A model generated the notes under the pieces. That model saw nothing but the letters and a program-made list of their open reading frames with translations. It was not told the origin of the DNA and did not search any database. From Verrucomicrobiota bacterium (GTDB taxonomy: Bacteria; Verrucomicrobiota; Verrucomicrobiia; Limisphaerales; J093), in NCBI GenBank assembly GCA_016716505.1, contig JADJWF010000003.1, positions 310,001-374,000 on the forward strand: a stretch of 64,000 nt of DNA. Reading direction: 5' to 3'. Positions 26,086 to 35,796 of this stretch are shown here, in pieces (the stretch's first letter is position 1; each line of letters starts with the position of its first letter). A program made the translations under genes and the position numbers.

Positions 26086-27062
26086 ATGAAAACACTTTGG
26101 CTCAGCGTGCTGTTCACCGTGGCCACGGCCGGATCGGCTTTGGGTGCTGCGGCCGACCAGGTGGTGAACGGCGTCATGGTGATCGTCAATCAGGACGTCA
26201 TCACGCGGCGCGACGTCGTGCAGTACATCGGGCGCGCCGTGGACCTGCTGCGCGACCGTTACCGCAATCAGCCGGCCGAGTTCAACGCCCGTTTCAACGA
26301 GCTGCTCAAGGAAGGGCTCGAGCAACTGGTCGAGCGCAAGCTGATTCTCCATGAATTCCAAACCTCCGGTTACAATCTGCCGGAAAGCATGATTGAGGAC
26401 CGCGTGAAGAGCCGCATCCGCGAAACTTACGGCAACGACCGCGTGGCGTTGACCAAGACGCTGGCCGGCCGCGGCATGTCGTACGAGACATTCCGCCGCG
26501 AGATCCGGGAAGACTTCATCATTTCGGCCATGCGCATGATGAAGGTGTCGTCGCAGAAGATTTTGTCTCCCCCTTCAAGATCGAGAAGTACTACGCCGAC
26601 AACATGGAGAAGTACAAGGTGGGGGACGAGTACAAGCTGCGGATCATCATGATCAACCACGCGAACAAGAGTTCGCCGGAGGTCGCGCGCAGTCTGACTC
26701 GCGAGATCATCGCCAAGCTCAACGAGGGCGCCTCGTTCGCCGAGATGGCTACCGTGTACTCCGAGGACACCTTTCGAACCAAGGGGGGAGATCGCGGCTG
26801 GGTCGAACTGGAGAAGGAGAAGTACCATCAGCCCCTGGAGCAAGCCATCCGCGCCCTCGGACCGGGCCAGCGCAGTGACGTTATCGAGGCGGGCGATGCG
26901 TCGTGGATCGTCCTGGTGGAGGAGATACGTCCGAGCCGGTACCGTCCCCTGAGCGAGGTGCGGGCGGAGATTGAAAAGATCCTTGGGGATGAGGAGTACA
27001 AGCGCCTCTACGACTCGTGGATCGCCCGGCTGAAGGCCAAGGCGTTCATTCGCTACTTCTGA
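26086..27062 (+). CDS. PpiC/SurA-like periplasmic peptidyl-prolyl isomerase, with a frameshift
   Basis: The first frame encodes a signal peptide (WLSVLFTVATAGSALGAAA) and a SurA_N-type chaperone domain (QVVNGVMVIVNQDVITRRDV, LEQLVERKLILHEF). It loses phase at the T4 run 26561-26564. In the next frame the protein continues as TVSPFKIEKYYADNMEKY-like sequence into a parvulin domain (EIIAKLNEGASFAEMATVYS, GGDRGWVELEKEKY, IVLVEEIRPSRYRPLSEV). One extra T in the run (ATT TTT GTC) restores a protein of about 325 residues. Expected role: outer-membrane-protein chaperone and prolyl isomerase. The indel in a homopolymer suggests a sequencing error or a phase-variable tract. Confidence 0.87.
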
Positions 27063-27101
27063 TTCCGTGCGCCGCTCGCGGCCCGGGGCGCGCGCGGTGG
27101 G

Positions 27102-28178
27102 TCAGCGCGAGTCGTCCCAATCAATCCGGCCGTCCGTGTGCCGGCGATCGGTCGGACGAAACTTTCGGCCTCGCGCCCGAAACGTGTGGGTCCGACGCTC
27201 TGCCGCGAGGTATTCCAGTTCCTGGCGCAGGCGTTGGTAGCTGGCGAGTCGCTGTGGGCTGAGCCGCTGGTCGCGGACTGCCGCGAGCACGGCGCACCCT
27301 TCCTCCGTCTGATGCCGGCAATCTCGGAAGCGACAATGGCTTGCGAGCTCCACCACATCGGCGAACGCTGCCTCCAACCCGTCACCGGCCACCCACAGGT
27401 GGAACTCGCGCATTCCCGGCGTGTCAATCACCAGCCCGCCCTCTGGCAGCAAAATCAGTTCCCGCCACGTCGTTGTGTGCCGCCCCTTGGCGTCGTGCGC
27501 GCGAACCTCCTGAGTAGCGAGAATGTCCTCGCCGTAGAGCCGGTTGATCAGGCTGGACTTGCCAACGCCGGATGACCCGATGAAGACCGCCGATTTGCCC
27601 GGCGGGATCATCCGCCCCAGCTCCGCCAAGCCCTGCCCCGTGCGGGCGCTGGTCAACAACACTGGAGCGGTGCCCGCACAAGCAACGCACTCGCTCAACC
27701 TCGCTTCGGCCTGGGCACAACAATCTGCCTTGTTCAGGACCACAACTGGCTGCAGTCCCCCCTCGTGCGCCATCACCAGGAACCGCTCCAATCGCCGCAG
27801 GTTGTAAGACTGGTCGAGGCCCTGAACGATGATCGCGATGTCAATGTTGGTGACCAGAACTTGCTCCCGCAGCTCCCGCCCTGCCACCTTGCGCGCGAGC
27901 TGAGTTCGCCTGGGCAGAATGCCGCGGATGACACTCGGTCCGGCGGTCGTGGGTGGCGTGATCGCGACCCAATCGCCCACTTTGGGGAGATTGGTTTCGC
28001 TGGCGCGGAGGTTGAGCATCCGGCCCGGAACGGTGGCCTCGCATTCCCCCGCCTCCCCGACGACGCGAAAGCTGTGTTTGTCTTCCAGCGCGACGCGAGC
28101 GGGGAGCAGTCCTTCGGCGGCAAACGGGGCAAACGCTGCCTGCCAAGAGTCATCCCAGCCGAGTTTTCGGAGGTCCAT
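27102..28178 (-). CDS. rsgA: Ribosome small-subunit-dependent GTPase A
   Basis: A 358-residue circularly permuted GTPase acting in late 30S maturation. After an OB-fold (VPGRMLNLRASETNLPKVGDWV, ILPRRTQLAR) come the permuted G motifs: G4 VVLNKADCC, G1 FIGSSGVGKSSLIN, G3 LVIDTPGMREFHLW. The C-terminal zinc site is in ASHCRFRDCRHQTEEGCAV. The gene is convergent with the PpiC/SurA-like gene, with a 39-bp gap. Confidence 0.96.
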   Translation of the reverse strand: MDLRKLGWDDSWQAAFAPFAAEGLLPARVALEDKHSFRVVGEAGECEATVPGRMLNLRASETNLPKVGDWVAITPPTTAGPSVIRGILPRRTQLARKVAGRELREQVLVTNIDIAIIVQGLDQSYNLRRLERFLVMAHEGGLQPVVVLNKADCCAQAEARLSECVACAGTAPVLLTSARTGQGLAELGRMIPPGKSAVFIGSSGVGKSSLINRLYGEDILATQEVRAHDAKGRHTTTWRELILLPEGGLVIDTPGMREFHLWVAGDGLEAAFADVVELASHCRFRDCRHQTEEGCAVLAAVRDQRLSPQRLASYQRLRQELEYLAAERRTHTFRARGRKFRPTDRRHTDGRIDWDDSR

Positions 28179-28400
28179 GCGCGAGCCGTCAGATTACCAC
28201 CCGAGCTCCGGCGCCAAGCCGGTCAAAACACTTCGAGGTTTCATGCCGAGCGCTCGTGACCAAGCCCGGTACGACGTCGGAAGCAAGCCCGGTGTGGCGC
28301 CGACCGCTCGCCAGCCCGGCCGGTCCACCCGTCGTCGTTCCGCACCAGTCGGAAGAGTGTCCCACGCTTCGCTTCACAGATACTGGGCCCTCCCCGCTTT

Positions 28401-30872
28401 CTAACGCGCGCGCCATCGCAGCAAGCGGAGCGCATTCCCAATTACCAACACATCGGAGAGGCCCATCGCGGCGGCACAAATCACCGGACTCAGAAAACCG
28501 AGGGCCGCCAGGGGAATCGCGGCGGCGTTGTAGAAGAAGGCCCAGAACAGATTCTGTTTGATCGTGCGCAGCGTCGCTTGGGCCAACCCCAGGGCCTCGG
28601 GAACCGCCTCGATGTCTGAACGCAACAGGATGAGGTCCGCCGCTTCGCGGGCCACATCGCTGGCGCGGCTGACCGCGATACCAAGGTCGGCTTGCTCGAG
28701 CGCGGGCGCGTCATTGATGCCGTCGCCGACAAACGCGACGCGCCAACCACCGCGTTGCAGGTCCGCAACGACCCCGGACTTCCCCTCCGGCCGAATGGCG
28801 GCGAACACGGCGTCCGCGGGGATACCGAGTTGATTCGCAATCGCCATCGCCGTGGCCGGGCTGTCCCCGGTGACGAGGAAGACCTGTTTGCTGTTGGCGC
28901 GCAGCCGGACGATCACGTCGCGCGCCTGGGGCTTCGGCTCGTCGCGCAGAGCAAAGAGGCCCACCAGCCTGCCCGCCACCGTCAGGCCGACCACGGTTGC
29001 CCCCCGGCCGCTCCACTCCTCAACGAAAGGCGCGGCGCCGCCGGCCGGCGGGTTTCCGGCCAGCAGCCAGTCGAGAGCGCCCAGCCGCACGATGTGCCCT
29101 TGCCAACGCGCCTCAATTCCCCGACCGCGAACCTCCTGCCAGGCGGCGAACTCCGCTACGTGAGGCGGCGGTCGGTTTGGCGCGGCGCGAACCGCCAGCG
29201 ACCCTCGCTCTTCACGGTTGAACGGGACGGCAACCATTTCTCGCAGGGGGCGAAGGGGTGTCCAGGCGGTCGGAGACGTGGGCATCGCGGCGGTTGCGGC
29301 CGGGACACCTCGACCAAGGAGGACAGAACTCAGACTGCGCCCTTGAGAAGGCGCCAGCGAGGCGATTGCTCGACTCAGGGGGTGATTGGACCCGGCGGCG
29401 AGTGCGGCAGCCAGCCGCTGGAGAGTCCAGCCGGCTTCGCCAAGTGTTTCCAGCTCCTGAATCGCCGCGACCGTCAGTACACCGGTCGTCAGCGTGCCGG
29501 TCTTGTCGAACGCGATGGCCGTGATGTGCCCGCTTTTTTCCAGCGCAGTCCCGTCCCGAATGAGAATGCCGCGCCGGGCCGCCGCATTGGCGCCCGCCAT
29601 GATGGCTGCCGGCGTGGCCAGTCCCATCGCGCACGGGCACGCAACGATCAGCACAGCGGCGGCGTGAATGAGTGCCGCCGCCAGGTGGCTGTCCGGAAGT
29701 GACGCGTGCCAGAGCCAGCCCGCGAGCGCCTCGTGCCACGCACGGGCCTGGGCGGGGGCAAGGCCCCACCAGAGGGCCGTACCGATGGCCACGAGCACGA
29801 CCGTGGGCACAAAGACGCTGCTGACCGTATCCGCCAGCCGTTGGATCGAGGCCCGGCTGCTTTGGGCGCGTTGCACGACCGCGATGATCTGAGCCAGGGC
29901 CGTTTCCGCGCCGGTTGCGGTGACGCGCATCACCAGGCGGCCGCTCCTATTCGTCGTACCGGCGAAGAGCGGGCTGCCGGGCGCTTTCTCGACCGGCAGC
30001 GATTCACCGGTCAGCATCGCCTCGTCCACCGCGGATTGGCCATCCGTCACCTCGCCGTCCACCGGGACGCGGTCGCCGGGCTTGAGCAGGACGCAATCAC
30101 CCGGCCGCAGTTGGGCCACCGGCACCTCGGCCTCGGCGTCGGTCGCCGTCAACGTCCGGGCGGTCGCGGGCGCCAGGTCCAGAAGGCTTCGCAGCGAACT
30201 GGCGGCACGCGCGGAGGCACGCGCTTCGAGCCAATGACCGAGGCTGATCAACGTGAGAATGGCCGCCGCCTCCATGAAGTAGAGGTGCGGTTGCCGGCCG
30301 TCCAGCAGTCCCCAAACGCTGAAACCGAAAGCCGTGGTCGAGCCCAGCGACACCAGCGTGTCCATGTTGGACCGGCCCGCCTTCAGTTGCGCCCACGCGC
30401 CGCGATAGAACCTTCCGCCCGCGATCCACTGGACGGGCAGGGCCAGCAGGAAGGCCAGCCAGTGAAACCAGCGTTGCGTCCCCCAACCGAAACCCCACTC
30501 GCCAGCCATCAAAATCAGCGTTACCGGCACGCCGATGGCGAGATTCAAACCCCAGCCTTCAAGCCAGGCGCGCCCCGGCTCGGCGGCCACGCTTCCGCAG
30601 CCGCAGCCTGTTTCGGAACAACGGCTTGCTGTAACAGTCGAAGGCAGGAGCGAGGCCTGAAAGCCCGCCCGCTTCACAGCCAGGAGAAGCGACTCGACTG
30701 CCGGTGTCACGCCCGGCTGCCAGGTGACGGAGGCGCGTTCGGTCGGCAGATCAACGACCGCGTGGGCGACACCGGATACGGCGCGCAGGGCTTCAGCGGC
30801 GTGACGCGCACAGTTTTGGCACGTCATGCCTCGAATCCGCAGTTCGGTCGTAGTGTGCGGGGTGTCACCCAT
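28401..30872 (-). CDS. copA: Copper-type P1B ATPase
   Basis: About 823 residues. An N-terminal heavy-metal-associated domain contains RIRGMTCQNCARHAAEAL, and a short Cys-rich linker (SRCSETGCGCGS) follows. There are eight predicted helices, with the ion-channel motif VACPCAMGLATPAA. Catalytic motifs are AFDKTGTLTTGVL (phosphorylated Asp), SNHPLSRAIA and VGDGINDAPALEQAD. It exports Cu+ or a related soft metal. ATG 30872 was chosen; the in-frame ATG at 30908 would add 12 residues. It follows the homocysteine methyltransferase gene on the same strand by 78 bp. Confidence 0.94.
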   Translation of the reverse strand: MGDTPHTTTELRIRGMTCQNCARHAAEALRAVSGVAHAVVDLPTERASVTWQPGVTPAVESLLLAVKRAGFQASLLPSTVTASRCSETGCGCGSVAAEPGRAWLEGWGLNLAIGVPVTLILMAGEWGFGWGTQRWFHWLAFLLALPVQWIAGGRFYRGAWAQLKAGRSNMDTLVSLGSTTAFGFSVWGLLDGRQPHLYFMEAAAILTLISLGHWLEARASARAASSLRSLLDLAPATARTLTATDAEAEVPVAQLRPGDCVLLKPGDRVPVDGEVTDGQSAVDEAMLTGESLPVEKAPGSPLFAGTTNRSGRLVMRVTATGAETALAQIIAVVQRAQSSRASIQRLADTVSSVFVPTVVLVAIGTALWWGLAPAQARAWHEALAGWLWHASLPDSHLAAALIHAAAVLIVACPCAMGLATPAAIMAGANAAARRGILIRDGTALEKSGHITAIAFDKTGTLTTGVLTVAAIQELETLGEAGWTLQRLAAALAAGSNHPLSRAIASLAPSQGRSLSSVLLGRGVPAATAAMPTSPTAWTPLRPLREMVAVPFNREERGSLAVRAAPNRPPPHVAEFAAWQEVRGRGIEARWQGHIVRLGALDWLLAGNPPAGGAAPFVEEWSGRGATVVGLTVAGRLVGLFALRDEPKPQARDVIVRLRANSKQVFLVTGDSPATAMAIANQLGIPADAVFAAIRPEGKSGVVADLQRGGWRVAFVGDGINDAPALEQADLGIAVSRASDVAREAADLILLRSDIEAVPEALGLAQATLRTIKQNLFWAFFYNAAAIPLAALGFLSPVICAAAMGLSDVLVIGNALRLLRWRAR

Positions 30873-30913
30873 GCGACGAATGAATACTGTGCCGCCGGTG
30901 CGGGGCAACGGCA

Positions 30914-30924
30914 GGGCAGGGGAG
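30914..30924 (+). repeat. KOPS-like 11-mer, pointing right
   Basis: Exact GGGCAGGGGAG in the gap between the homocysteine methyltransferase and copA genes. Confidence 0.5.
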
Positions 30925-30950
30925 GATCGAGGTGGCGGCGGAGGCCACGG

Positions 30951-31826
30951 TCACCGGCCTGGCAGTTTCGTGCAGACCGCGCGGATGAAAGCAGGACTCG
31001 TCCCGCAGCAGCCGCCGATAAAGCTTGCGCCCGCTGCCAACAAGGCGGGCACGTGGCAGGCGAATTCTTCCGGTGTCGTCCGATAGACGACCCGGCCGCC
31101 TTCCATCACCGGAAGGCCGGCGTTCGCCTTGATCCAAATGGGGCAGTCGGTTGCGGCCCGGAGTCGTTGGCAAACCGGCACATAACGTTCGATGCCGACA
31201 CCGCAGTTGGCGCCGATCACGTCCGCCCCGGCGGCCGTGAGCTCGCGCGCGACCACTTCAGGGGTCGCTCCCATCATGGTCCGGTCCTTGTCCTTGCCTG
31301 CGTCGAAGACCATGCAGACGACAACCGGAAGGCCGGAGCTTTTGGCGGCGGCGAGGGCGGCTTTCGCTTCGTCGAGGTCGGACATGGTCTCGATGACGAT
31401 CGCGTCGGCACCACCGTCTGCCAGGGCTTGCGCCTGTTCCGCGAACGCGGTGGTCAGCTCTGCCACGGTCGTCTCCCCGCTCATCAGCAGTTTGCCCGAT
31501 GGCCCCATCGAGGCGAAAACCCGCGCTCGGTTGCCGGCCGCGCTTTTCGAGATTTCAACGCCCCGGCGGTTGATCGCCTCGACCTGGCCCGCTGCTCCGT
31601 GCGCGTCAAGCCGCAGGCGGTTTGCGCCGAAGGTATTGGTGAGGATCACCTGACTCCCGGCCTCAACGTACGCGTGCGCCACCTCGCCGACGAGGTCCGG
31701 CCGGGTCAGATTCCATAAATCCGGAATGTCGCCGCTGAGAAGACCGCGCGCCTGGAGTTCCGTGCCCCAAGCACCGTCGGTGACGACGGGCCCTGTCCCC
31801 AGCAGGTCGGAAATCCGATTTGCCAT
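30951..31826 (-). CDS. Homocysteine S-methyltransferase (MetH N-terminal domain type)
   Basis: A 291-residue zinc-dependent methyltransferase domain. Seen are VVTDGAWGTELQARGL, TNTFGANRLRL, and the zinc cysteines in VIGANCGVG and SFIGGCCGTSP. These correspond to the homocysteine-binding module of cobalamin-dependent methionine synthase or MmuM. The gene directly follows (33 bp) one for a free-standing corrinoid protein, so the pair looks like a split methyltransferase system in which homocysteine accepts a methyl group from the corrinoid. A methyl-donor protein is not encoded nearby. Confidence 0.88.
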   Translation of the reverse strand: MANRISDLLGTGPVVTDGAWGTELQARGLLSGDIPDLWNLTRPDLVGEVAHAYVEAGSQVILTNTFGANRLRLDAHGAAGQVEAINRRGVEISKSAAGNRARVFASMGPSGKLLMSGETTVAELTTAFAEQAQALADGGADAIVIETMSDLDEAKAALAAAKSSGLPVVVCMVFDAGKDKDRTMMGATPEVVARELTAAGADVIGANCGVGIERYVPVCQRLRAATDCPIWIKANAGLPVMEGGRVVYRTTPEEFACHVPALLAAGASFIGGCCGTSPAFIRAVCTKLPGR

Positions 31827-31859
31827 GATGCCCTGGGGCTGCGACGGTCCAATTCCCGG

Positions 31860-32495
31860 TCAGGCGGCGAGCTGCTTTTTCGTCAAGGTGACGGCCCCTG
31901 GCGCGCTCTCGCTGTAGCCGTCGGCACCGATCTCGTCGGCGTACTTCTGAGTGATGGGCGCTCCGCCGATGATCACCTTGACCTTGTCGCGAACGCCTGC
32001 CGTCTTCAGCGCTTCGATGGTGCTCTTCATCGAGGGCATGGTGGTCGTCAACAGGGCCGACATGGCCACGACGGTGGCCCCTTTCTCGCGGACGGCATTG
32101 ACGAACTGCTCCGGCGCGACGTTGACTCCGAGGTCAAGCACCTCGAAGCCACCCCCTTCGAGCATCGCGGCCACGAGGTTCTTGCCAATGTCGTGGAGGT
32201 CGCCCTTGACGGTCCCGATCGCCACTTTGGCCAGCGGCTTGGCACCGGAGGCGGTCAGGAGCGGACGAATGAGTTCGAGCGACGCCTTCATGGCCCGGGC
32301 CGAGATCAACAACTCGGGCACGAAGTATTCGTTGCATTCGAACCGTTTCCCGACTTCGTCCATGGCCGGAACCATGTAGTCGTTCACCAGCGCCAGAGGG
32401 GAAACACCGGCCGCCAGGGCTTGTTCGGTGAGTTCCTTGGACGCCTTGGCGTCGCCGTTGAGCACAGCTTCGTACAGGGCCTTGAGGTCTTGCAT
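31860..32495 (-). CDS. Corrinoid (B12-binding) methyl-carrier protein
   Basis: 211 residues. A helical cap domain (residues 1-85, VNDYMVPAMDEVGKRFECNEYFVPELL) precedes a cobalamin-binding Rossmann domain with the classic KGDLHDIGKNLVAAML motif (axial His), followed by MSALLTTTMPSMK and VIIGGAPITQKYADEIGADGY. This is the MtbC/MttC or MetH module organisation. It carries methyl groups between methyltransferases; here the acceptor enzyme is most likely the adjacent homocysteine methyltransferase. The 107 bp upstream contain no cobalamin riboswitch that I can recognise. Confidence 0.92.
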   Translation of the reverse strand: MQDLKALYEAVLNGDAKASKELTEQALAAGVSPLALVNDYMVPAMDEVGKRFECNEYFVPELLISARAMKASLELIRPLLTASGAKPLAKVAIGTVKGDLHDIGKNLVAAMLEGGGFEVLDLGVNVAPEQFVNAVREKGATVVAMSALLTTTMPSMKSTIEALKTAGVRDKVKVIIGGAPITQKYADEIGADGYSESAPGAVTLTKKQLAA

Positions 32496-32602
32496 AGATG
32501 TCTTGGTAGATCAACGACCGTCAGCTTCAGCCGCCACTGGGACAGCCGCGTTGATTGGAATCAACCGCCGCCGTCGGGTGGAAAGCTTGGACCGTTTCAG
32601 TT

Positions 32603-33844
32603 TCACAGGCGAATGAAAATCTTTCGCTGGTACAGGTAACGGCAGAAGAGCACCGCCAGGCCGAGGGAGGTCAGCGCCAGGACCAGATCACCAAAGCCGG
32701 ACACGACGGCCGTGTTCAAAAACAGGCGGACGCTCCCGCCGGCGAGCCGGTCGGCGACGTCATCAAAATTCACGAGATTGTTCGCCAGGTACACGGTGAT
32801 CGGGTTCATGCCGATCCACACGAAGGGCATCGCCCAGCGCTGCCACCCGCGGACTTCAATGACCCAGTAGAAGGCAGCCAATAACCAGGCGCTATAGCCC
32901 GCCGCCACGAGCACGTAGGAAGAGGTCCAGATCTTCTTGATCACCGGAAACTGCCAGTGCCAAAGCCAGCCTGACAACACCGCCACCAAACCGGCGGCCA
33001 GCAGGATCTGAATCTTGCGTTGGTCCGTGAACTGGCCGCTGCGGATGAGCAGCCCCGCCAAGACGCCCAGCAGGCAAGTGCCGATCGCCGGGATCGTGCT
33101 CAACAGCCCTTCCGGGTCCCAAGTGCCGTCCCACTTGTAGCCGGGCAGATACTTTTGGTCCACGTAGTGGGCAAGATTGACGCCCTTCAGATAGCTCCCC
33201 CGAAGCATTACGGAGCTCTCGAGGTTCAGTTGGGCGACGTTCGTGAAACCGGTTTCCCGGCAAATCACGAGATCGCCTCCCGGGGTTGGACGGACGTCAG
33301 GAAACGGCACCAGAGCCATCAAGGCCCAGTATCCGACCAGCAGGCCACCGCAGATCGCCGCCAGCGTCCGGGGCTTGACCAAACAGAAGATCAGGGCGGC
33401 GAAGAAATAACAAAGGGCGATCCGCTGCAGCACGCCCAGCCAGCGGATGTCTCCCCAGTCCTTGGAGAAACCGCCGTAGTAGAAAACGCCCAGCAGGTAC
33501 AGCAGCAGCCCGCGCCGGGCCACCCGCTTGAGCGCCGCCAGCCGCCCTTCAGTGGAGATGGTGCGCGACAACGACAACACCAGCGAGATGCCGACGATGA
33601 AGACAAACAGGGGGAAGATGAGATCATAGAAGGCGAAGCCTTCCCAATCTTTGTGGTCGAACTGATTCGCCAGGAACCGGGTAACGGGATTGTCGTCGAA
33701 CCGGCGCAGGCCGCTCAGAATCGTGTCGGCTCCAATGATCCAGAACATGTCCAACCCGCGCAGGGCGTCGAGGGAAAGCAGTCGGCGGGGAGCGGTTCCC
33801 GCTTGGGGAGCATGGCTCCCGGTTGGACCCTGGCTGTTCGGCAT
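32603..33844 (-). CDS. DUF5009/HGSNAT-like acyltransferase membrane protein
   Basis: A 413-residue polytopic membrane protein. The N-terminal RLLSLDALRGLDMFWIIGAD is the signature of the heparan-alpha-glucosaminide N-acetyltransferase/DUF5009 (NagX-like) family. It is followed by FYDLIFPLFVFIVGISL and late helices with WIGMNPITVYLANN. The family is thought to transfer acyl groups to sugars across a membrane. ATG 33844 was chosen over a longer Arg-rich frame. It may head the transcript leading to the corrinoid, methyltransferase and copA genes. The substrate is unknown. Confidence 0.85.
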   Translation of the reverse strand: MPNSQGPTGSHAPQAGTAPRRLLSLDALRGLDMFWIIGADTILSGLRRFDDNPVTRFLANQFDHKDWEGFAFYDLIFPLFVFIVGISLVLSLSRTISTEGRLAALKRVARRGLLLYLLGVFYYGGFSKDWGDIRWLGVLQRIALCYFFAALIFCLVKPRTLAAICGGLLVGYWALMALVPFPDVRPTPGGDLVICRETGFTNVAQLNLESSVMLRGSYLKGVNLAHYVDQKYLPGYKWDGTWDPEGLLSTIPAIGTCLLGVLAGLLIRSGQFTDQRKIQILLAAGLVAVLSGWLWHWQFPVIKKIWTSSYVLVAAGYSAWLLAAFYWVIEVRGWQRWAMPFVWIGMNPITVYLANNLVNFDDVADRLAGGSVRLFLNTAVVSGFGDLVLALTSLGLAVLFCRYLYQRKIFIRL

Positions 33845-33994
33845 TCGCGTCGGATGCTTCAGGTGACGGCGGAAACGTGTAGGGGAACGCTCACCACGAC
33901 GCAAGCGGGAAGGCGCCAACTGGCCGCCCTTAACCGTTCATTCCACCCGGAATCACCCGCTCGCCAACCGCCTTGCCGGCCGTATGATTGGGGC

Positions 33995-34354
33995 ATGAAA
34001 TCAATCGGCATATCCCTTTTGGCAGGCACCCTCACTTTTGTCGGCTGCGGCAAGGACCACCGGGCCTCCGGCGCGGCGAGCACCAACCAGCCAGCCACCG
34101 GCAACCCGATGACGGCGCCGGCAGACTACCTCGGCGCAGTGGGGCAGGCTCAGAAGCACGCCGCCAAGGTTGTGGACACCGTGCAAGTACAACAAGCCAT
34201 CCGCCAGTTTCAGGCGGCCGAGGAGCGCCTGCCCAAAGACTTGGCCGAACTGGTCAAGGAAGGATACCTGCCACGCATCCCAGCGCTCCCTCAAGGCATG
34301 AGATACGACTACAATCCGGCGAACGGGCAAATTCGAGTCGTCCCGGCGCCGTGA
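33995..34354 (+). CDS. Small secreted lipoprotein
   Basis: 119 residues. A signal peptide ends in a lipobox (LTFVGC, then GKD). A low-complexity linker is followed by a short domain PKDLAELVKEGYLPRIPALP and GMRYDYNPANGQIRVV. The domain is reminiscent of the tail of type-II-secretion pseudopilin-like proteins common in Verrucomicrobiota. Function unknown. It is transcribed divergently from the DUF5009 gene. Confidence 0.65.
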   Translation: MKSIGISLLAGTLTFVGCGKDHRASGAASTNQPATGNPMTAPADYLGAVGQAQKHAAKVVDTVQVQQAIRQFQAAEERLPKDLAELVKEGYLPRIPALPQGMRYDYNPANGQIRVVPAP

Positions 34355-34388
34355 TTTCAGGCCGGGCTGCACGCGGTCAGCGGGCGAA

Positions 34389-35678
34389 CTACCGGGCGAG
34401 CGCGGCCTTGATTTCGGGCAGGCCGACGCCAAGGACCTTCCGGGCCACGGCGTCCAGCACTTCCGGATTTCCCTCAAGGTGGAAGGTCCGGTGGCGATGT
34501 GTGGCCGACTCGCCCGGATTGAGCGCGAGGGCAGGGGAGGAGCTTTCCAGTTCGTAGAACCGGCCGAGACCGGGAGCACCGGGTTTGGGTGGGCCGTCGT
34601 TGTAGCTGTTCACGGCATCGCCCCCGTACGGTTCCTTCTGCAGCTCCCACATGGAATTGACGTAATCCGTCGCACCGGCGGGCAGGGTGAACTCCACCAG
34701 CGTGAGAACCCCGTTCGCGGCGTCGTAGCTGCCCATCCACGGTTTCGCCCGGCGCGGGCTGATACCAATCTTGCTGCGGTAATTGGCGTCCGCCTTGAAG
34801 AACAAGACGTTCTCGCCAACGACCAGCCGGTCGGCCGGCACCTTGCCGAAATAGGTATCGTTGACGATCGGACCGAGGGCGCTTTCGGGTCCGGGCACGA
34901 AGGGAATGACCACCGTGGTTTCTGGCGCGGCGTTGAACATGCCGAGAATCCAGATGGACAGCAGCCCGGTTTCCTTCCGCCACGCCTCGGCACCCGTGTT
35001 GCGGATGGTATTGATGGATTCAAAGGCCACCGAGGCGACGTCCGCCGGCAGGCGGATGCCCAACGGTGCCAGGGCCGAACGCGCGTCCACCAAACGGATC
35101 TCGCGGTTCGCTTCGAGTTGCAGCGTGGTGCCGCTGTAGTTGGTCAGCGTCATGTCCCGCCGGAAGCGGGCCGAGGTGGCCGTCTTCTCCACGGTCAGGA
35201 ATGGCTCGGTGTCAATGGGCGCCGGCGTGAACCAGTGGTCCAGATCGAACGGAACATCCTTCGCGAAAAAGATGGAGAACTGCCCGCCCTCCGGCCCGAG
35301 CCAGAAACGGTCTTCGCCGCCGAAGACGTTGATGTGCGGCTGAAACTTCCCGGACGCGATGAGTTCGCGGTTGACCCATCCATAACTTGTGCCCCCGTCG
35401 CCCCGAGCGCTGCTGGTCATGACCCGTCCCTGGTAGGCGGGGATCACGGCGACCTTTGACTGACCCGCGGAATCGGAAAGTACGATGACGTCCGTATGCC
35501 GGCGGAGGAATCTCACGTCGTCGCCGAAAGACGCAGTCTTGGTTGGGCTCACGCTGGTGCAGGAAGTGGTCATCATGCAAAGGGCGGCCACGGTTGCCAT
35601 CAGGCCAGCCTTCACGGCCTGGCAGCGTGACGGGCAATCGGAGGGCTGCATTCGGGTTGAAACGGGGATGGATTTCAT
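34389..35678 (-). CDS. Secreted lipoprotein, DUF4380/DUF6786-like
   Basis: 429 residues. The N-terminus has a lipoprotein signal (VKAGLMATVAALCMMTTSC, then TS). The mature part looks like a galactose-mutarotase-like beta-sandwich: VAVIPAYQGRVMTSSARGD, NVFGGEDRFWLGPEGGQFS, FTLTNYSG-like strands, and WMGSYDAANGVLTLVEF. I assign the family from general resemblance, not certainty. It may bind or modify carbohydrate at the cell surface. ATG 35678 was chosen because the longer frame adds an Arg-rich non-signal extension. It is divergent from queE. Confidence 0.65.
   Translation of the reverse strand: MKSIPVSTRMQPSDCPSRCQAVKAGLMATVAALCMMTTSCTSVSPTKTASFGDDVRFLRRHTDVIVLSDSAGQSKVAVIPAYQGRVMTSSARGDGGTSYGWVNRELIASGKFQPHINVFGGEDRFWLGPEGGQFSIFFAKDVPFDLDHWFTPAPIDTEPFLTVEKTATSARFRRDMTLTNYSGTTLQLEANREIRLVDARSALAPLGIRLPADVASVAFESINTIRNTGAEAWRKETGLLSIWILGMFNAAPETTVVIPFVPGPESALGPIVNDTYFGKVPADRLVVGENVLFFKADANYRSKIGISPRRAKPWMGSYDAANGVLTLVEFTLPAGATDYVNSMWELQKEPYGGDAVNSYNDGPPKPGAPGLGRFYELESSSPALALNPGESATHRHRTFHLEGNPEVLDAVARKVLGVGLPEIKAALAR
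34529..34539 (+). repeat. KOPS-like 11-mer, pointing right
   Basis: Exact GGGCAGGGGAG inside the DUF4380/DUF6786-like gene; another octamer GGGCAGGG lies at 34680-34687. Confidence 0.5.
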
Positions 35679-35796
35679 AGGCTTGAACTGCGCCCGGATT
35701 TTCGCGATGAGGCGGAGAAATCCACAACTCAAAATTCGCCGGGTTTCCGGATGGTTTGCGATTGGGCGGATGCGGTTGGCGCGGTACCTTCTGGCC

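Noticed and set aside
27631..28395. CCCTGCCC (27631) and CCCTCCCC (28388) on the left side
   Set aside because: Octamers opposing the polarity; neither has the full 11-mer. Listed so the tally can be judged.
32496..32602. Possible cobalamin or SAM riboswitch ahead of the corrinoid gene
   Set aside because: Only 107 bp are available and no B12-box-like or SAM-box segment was found.
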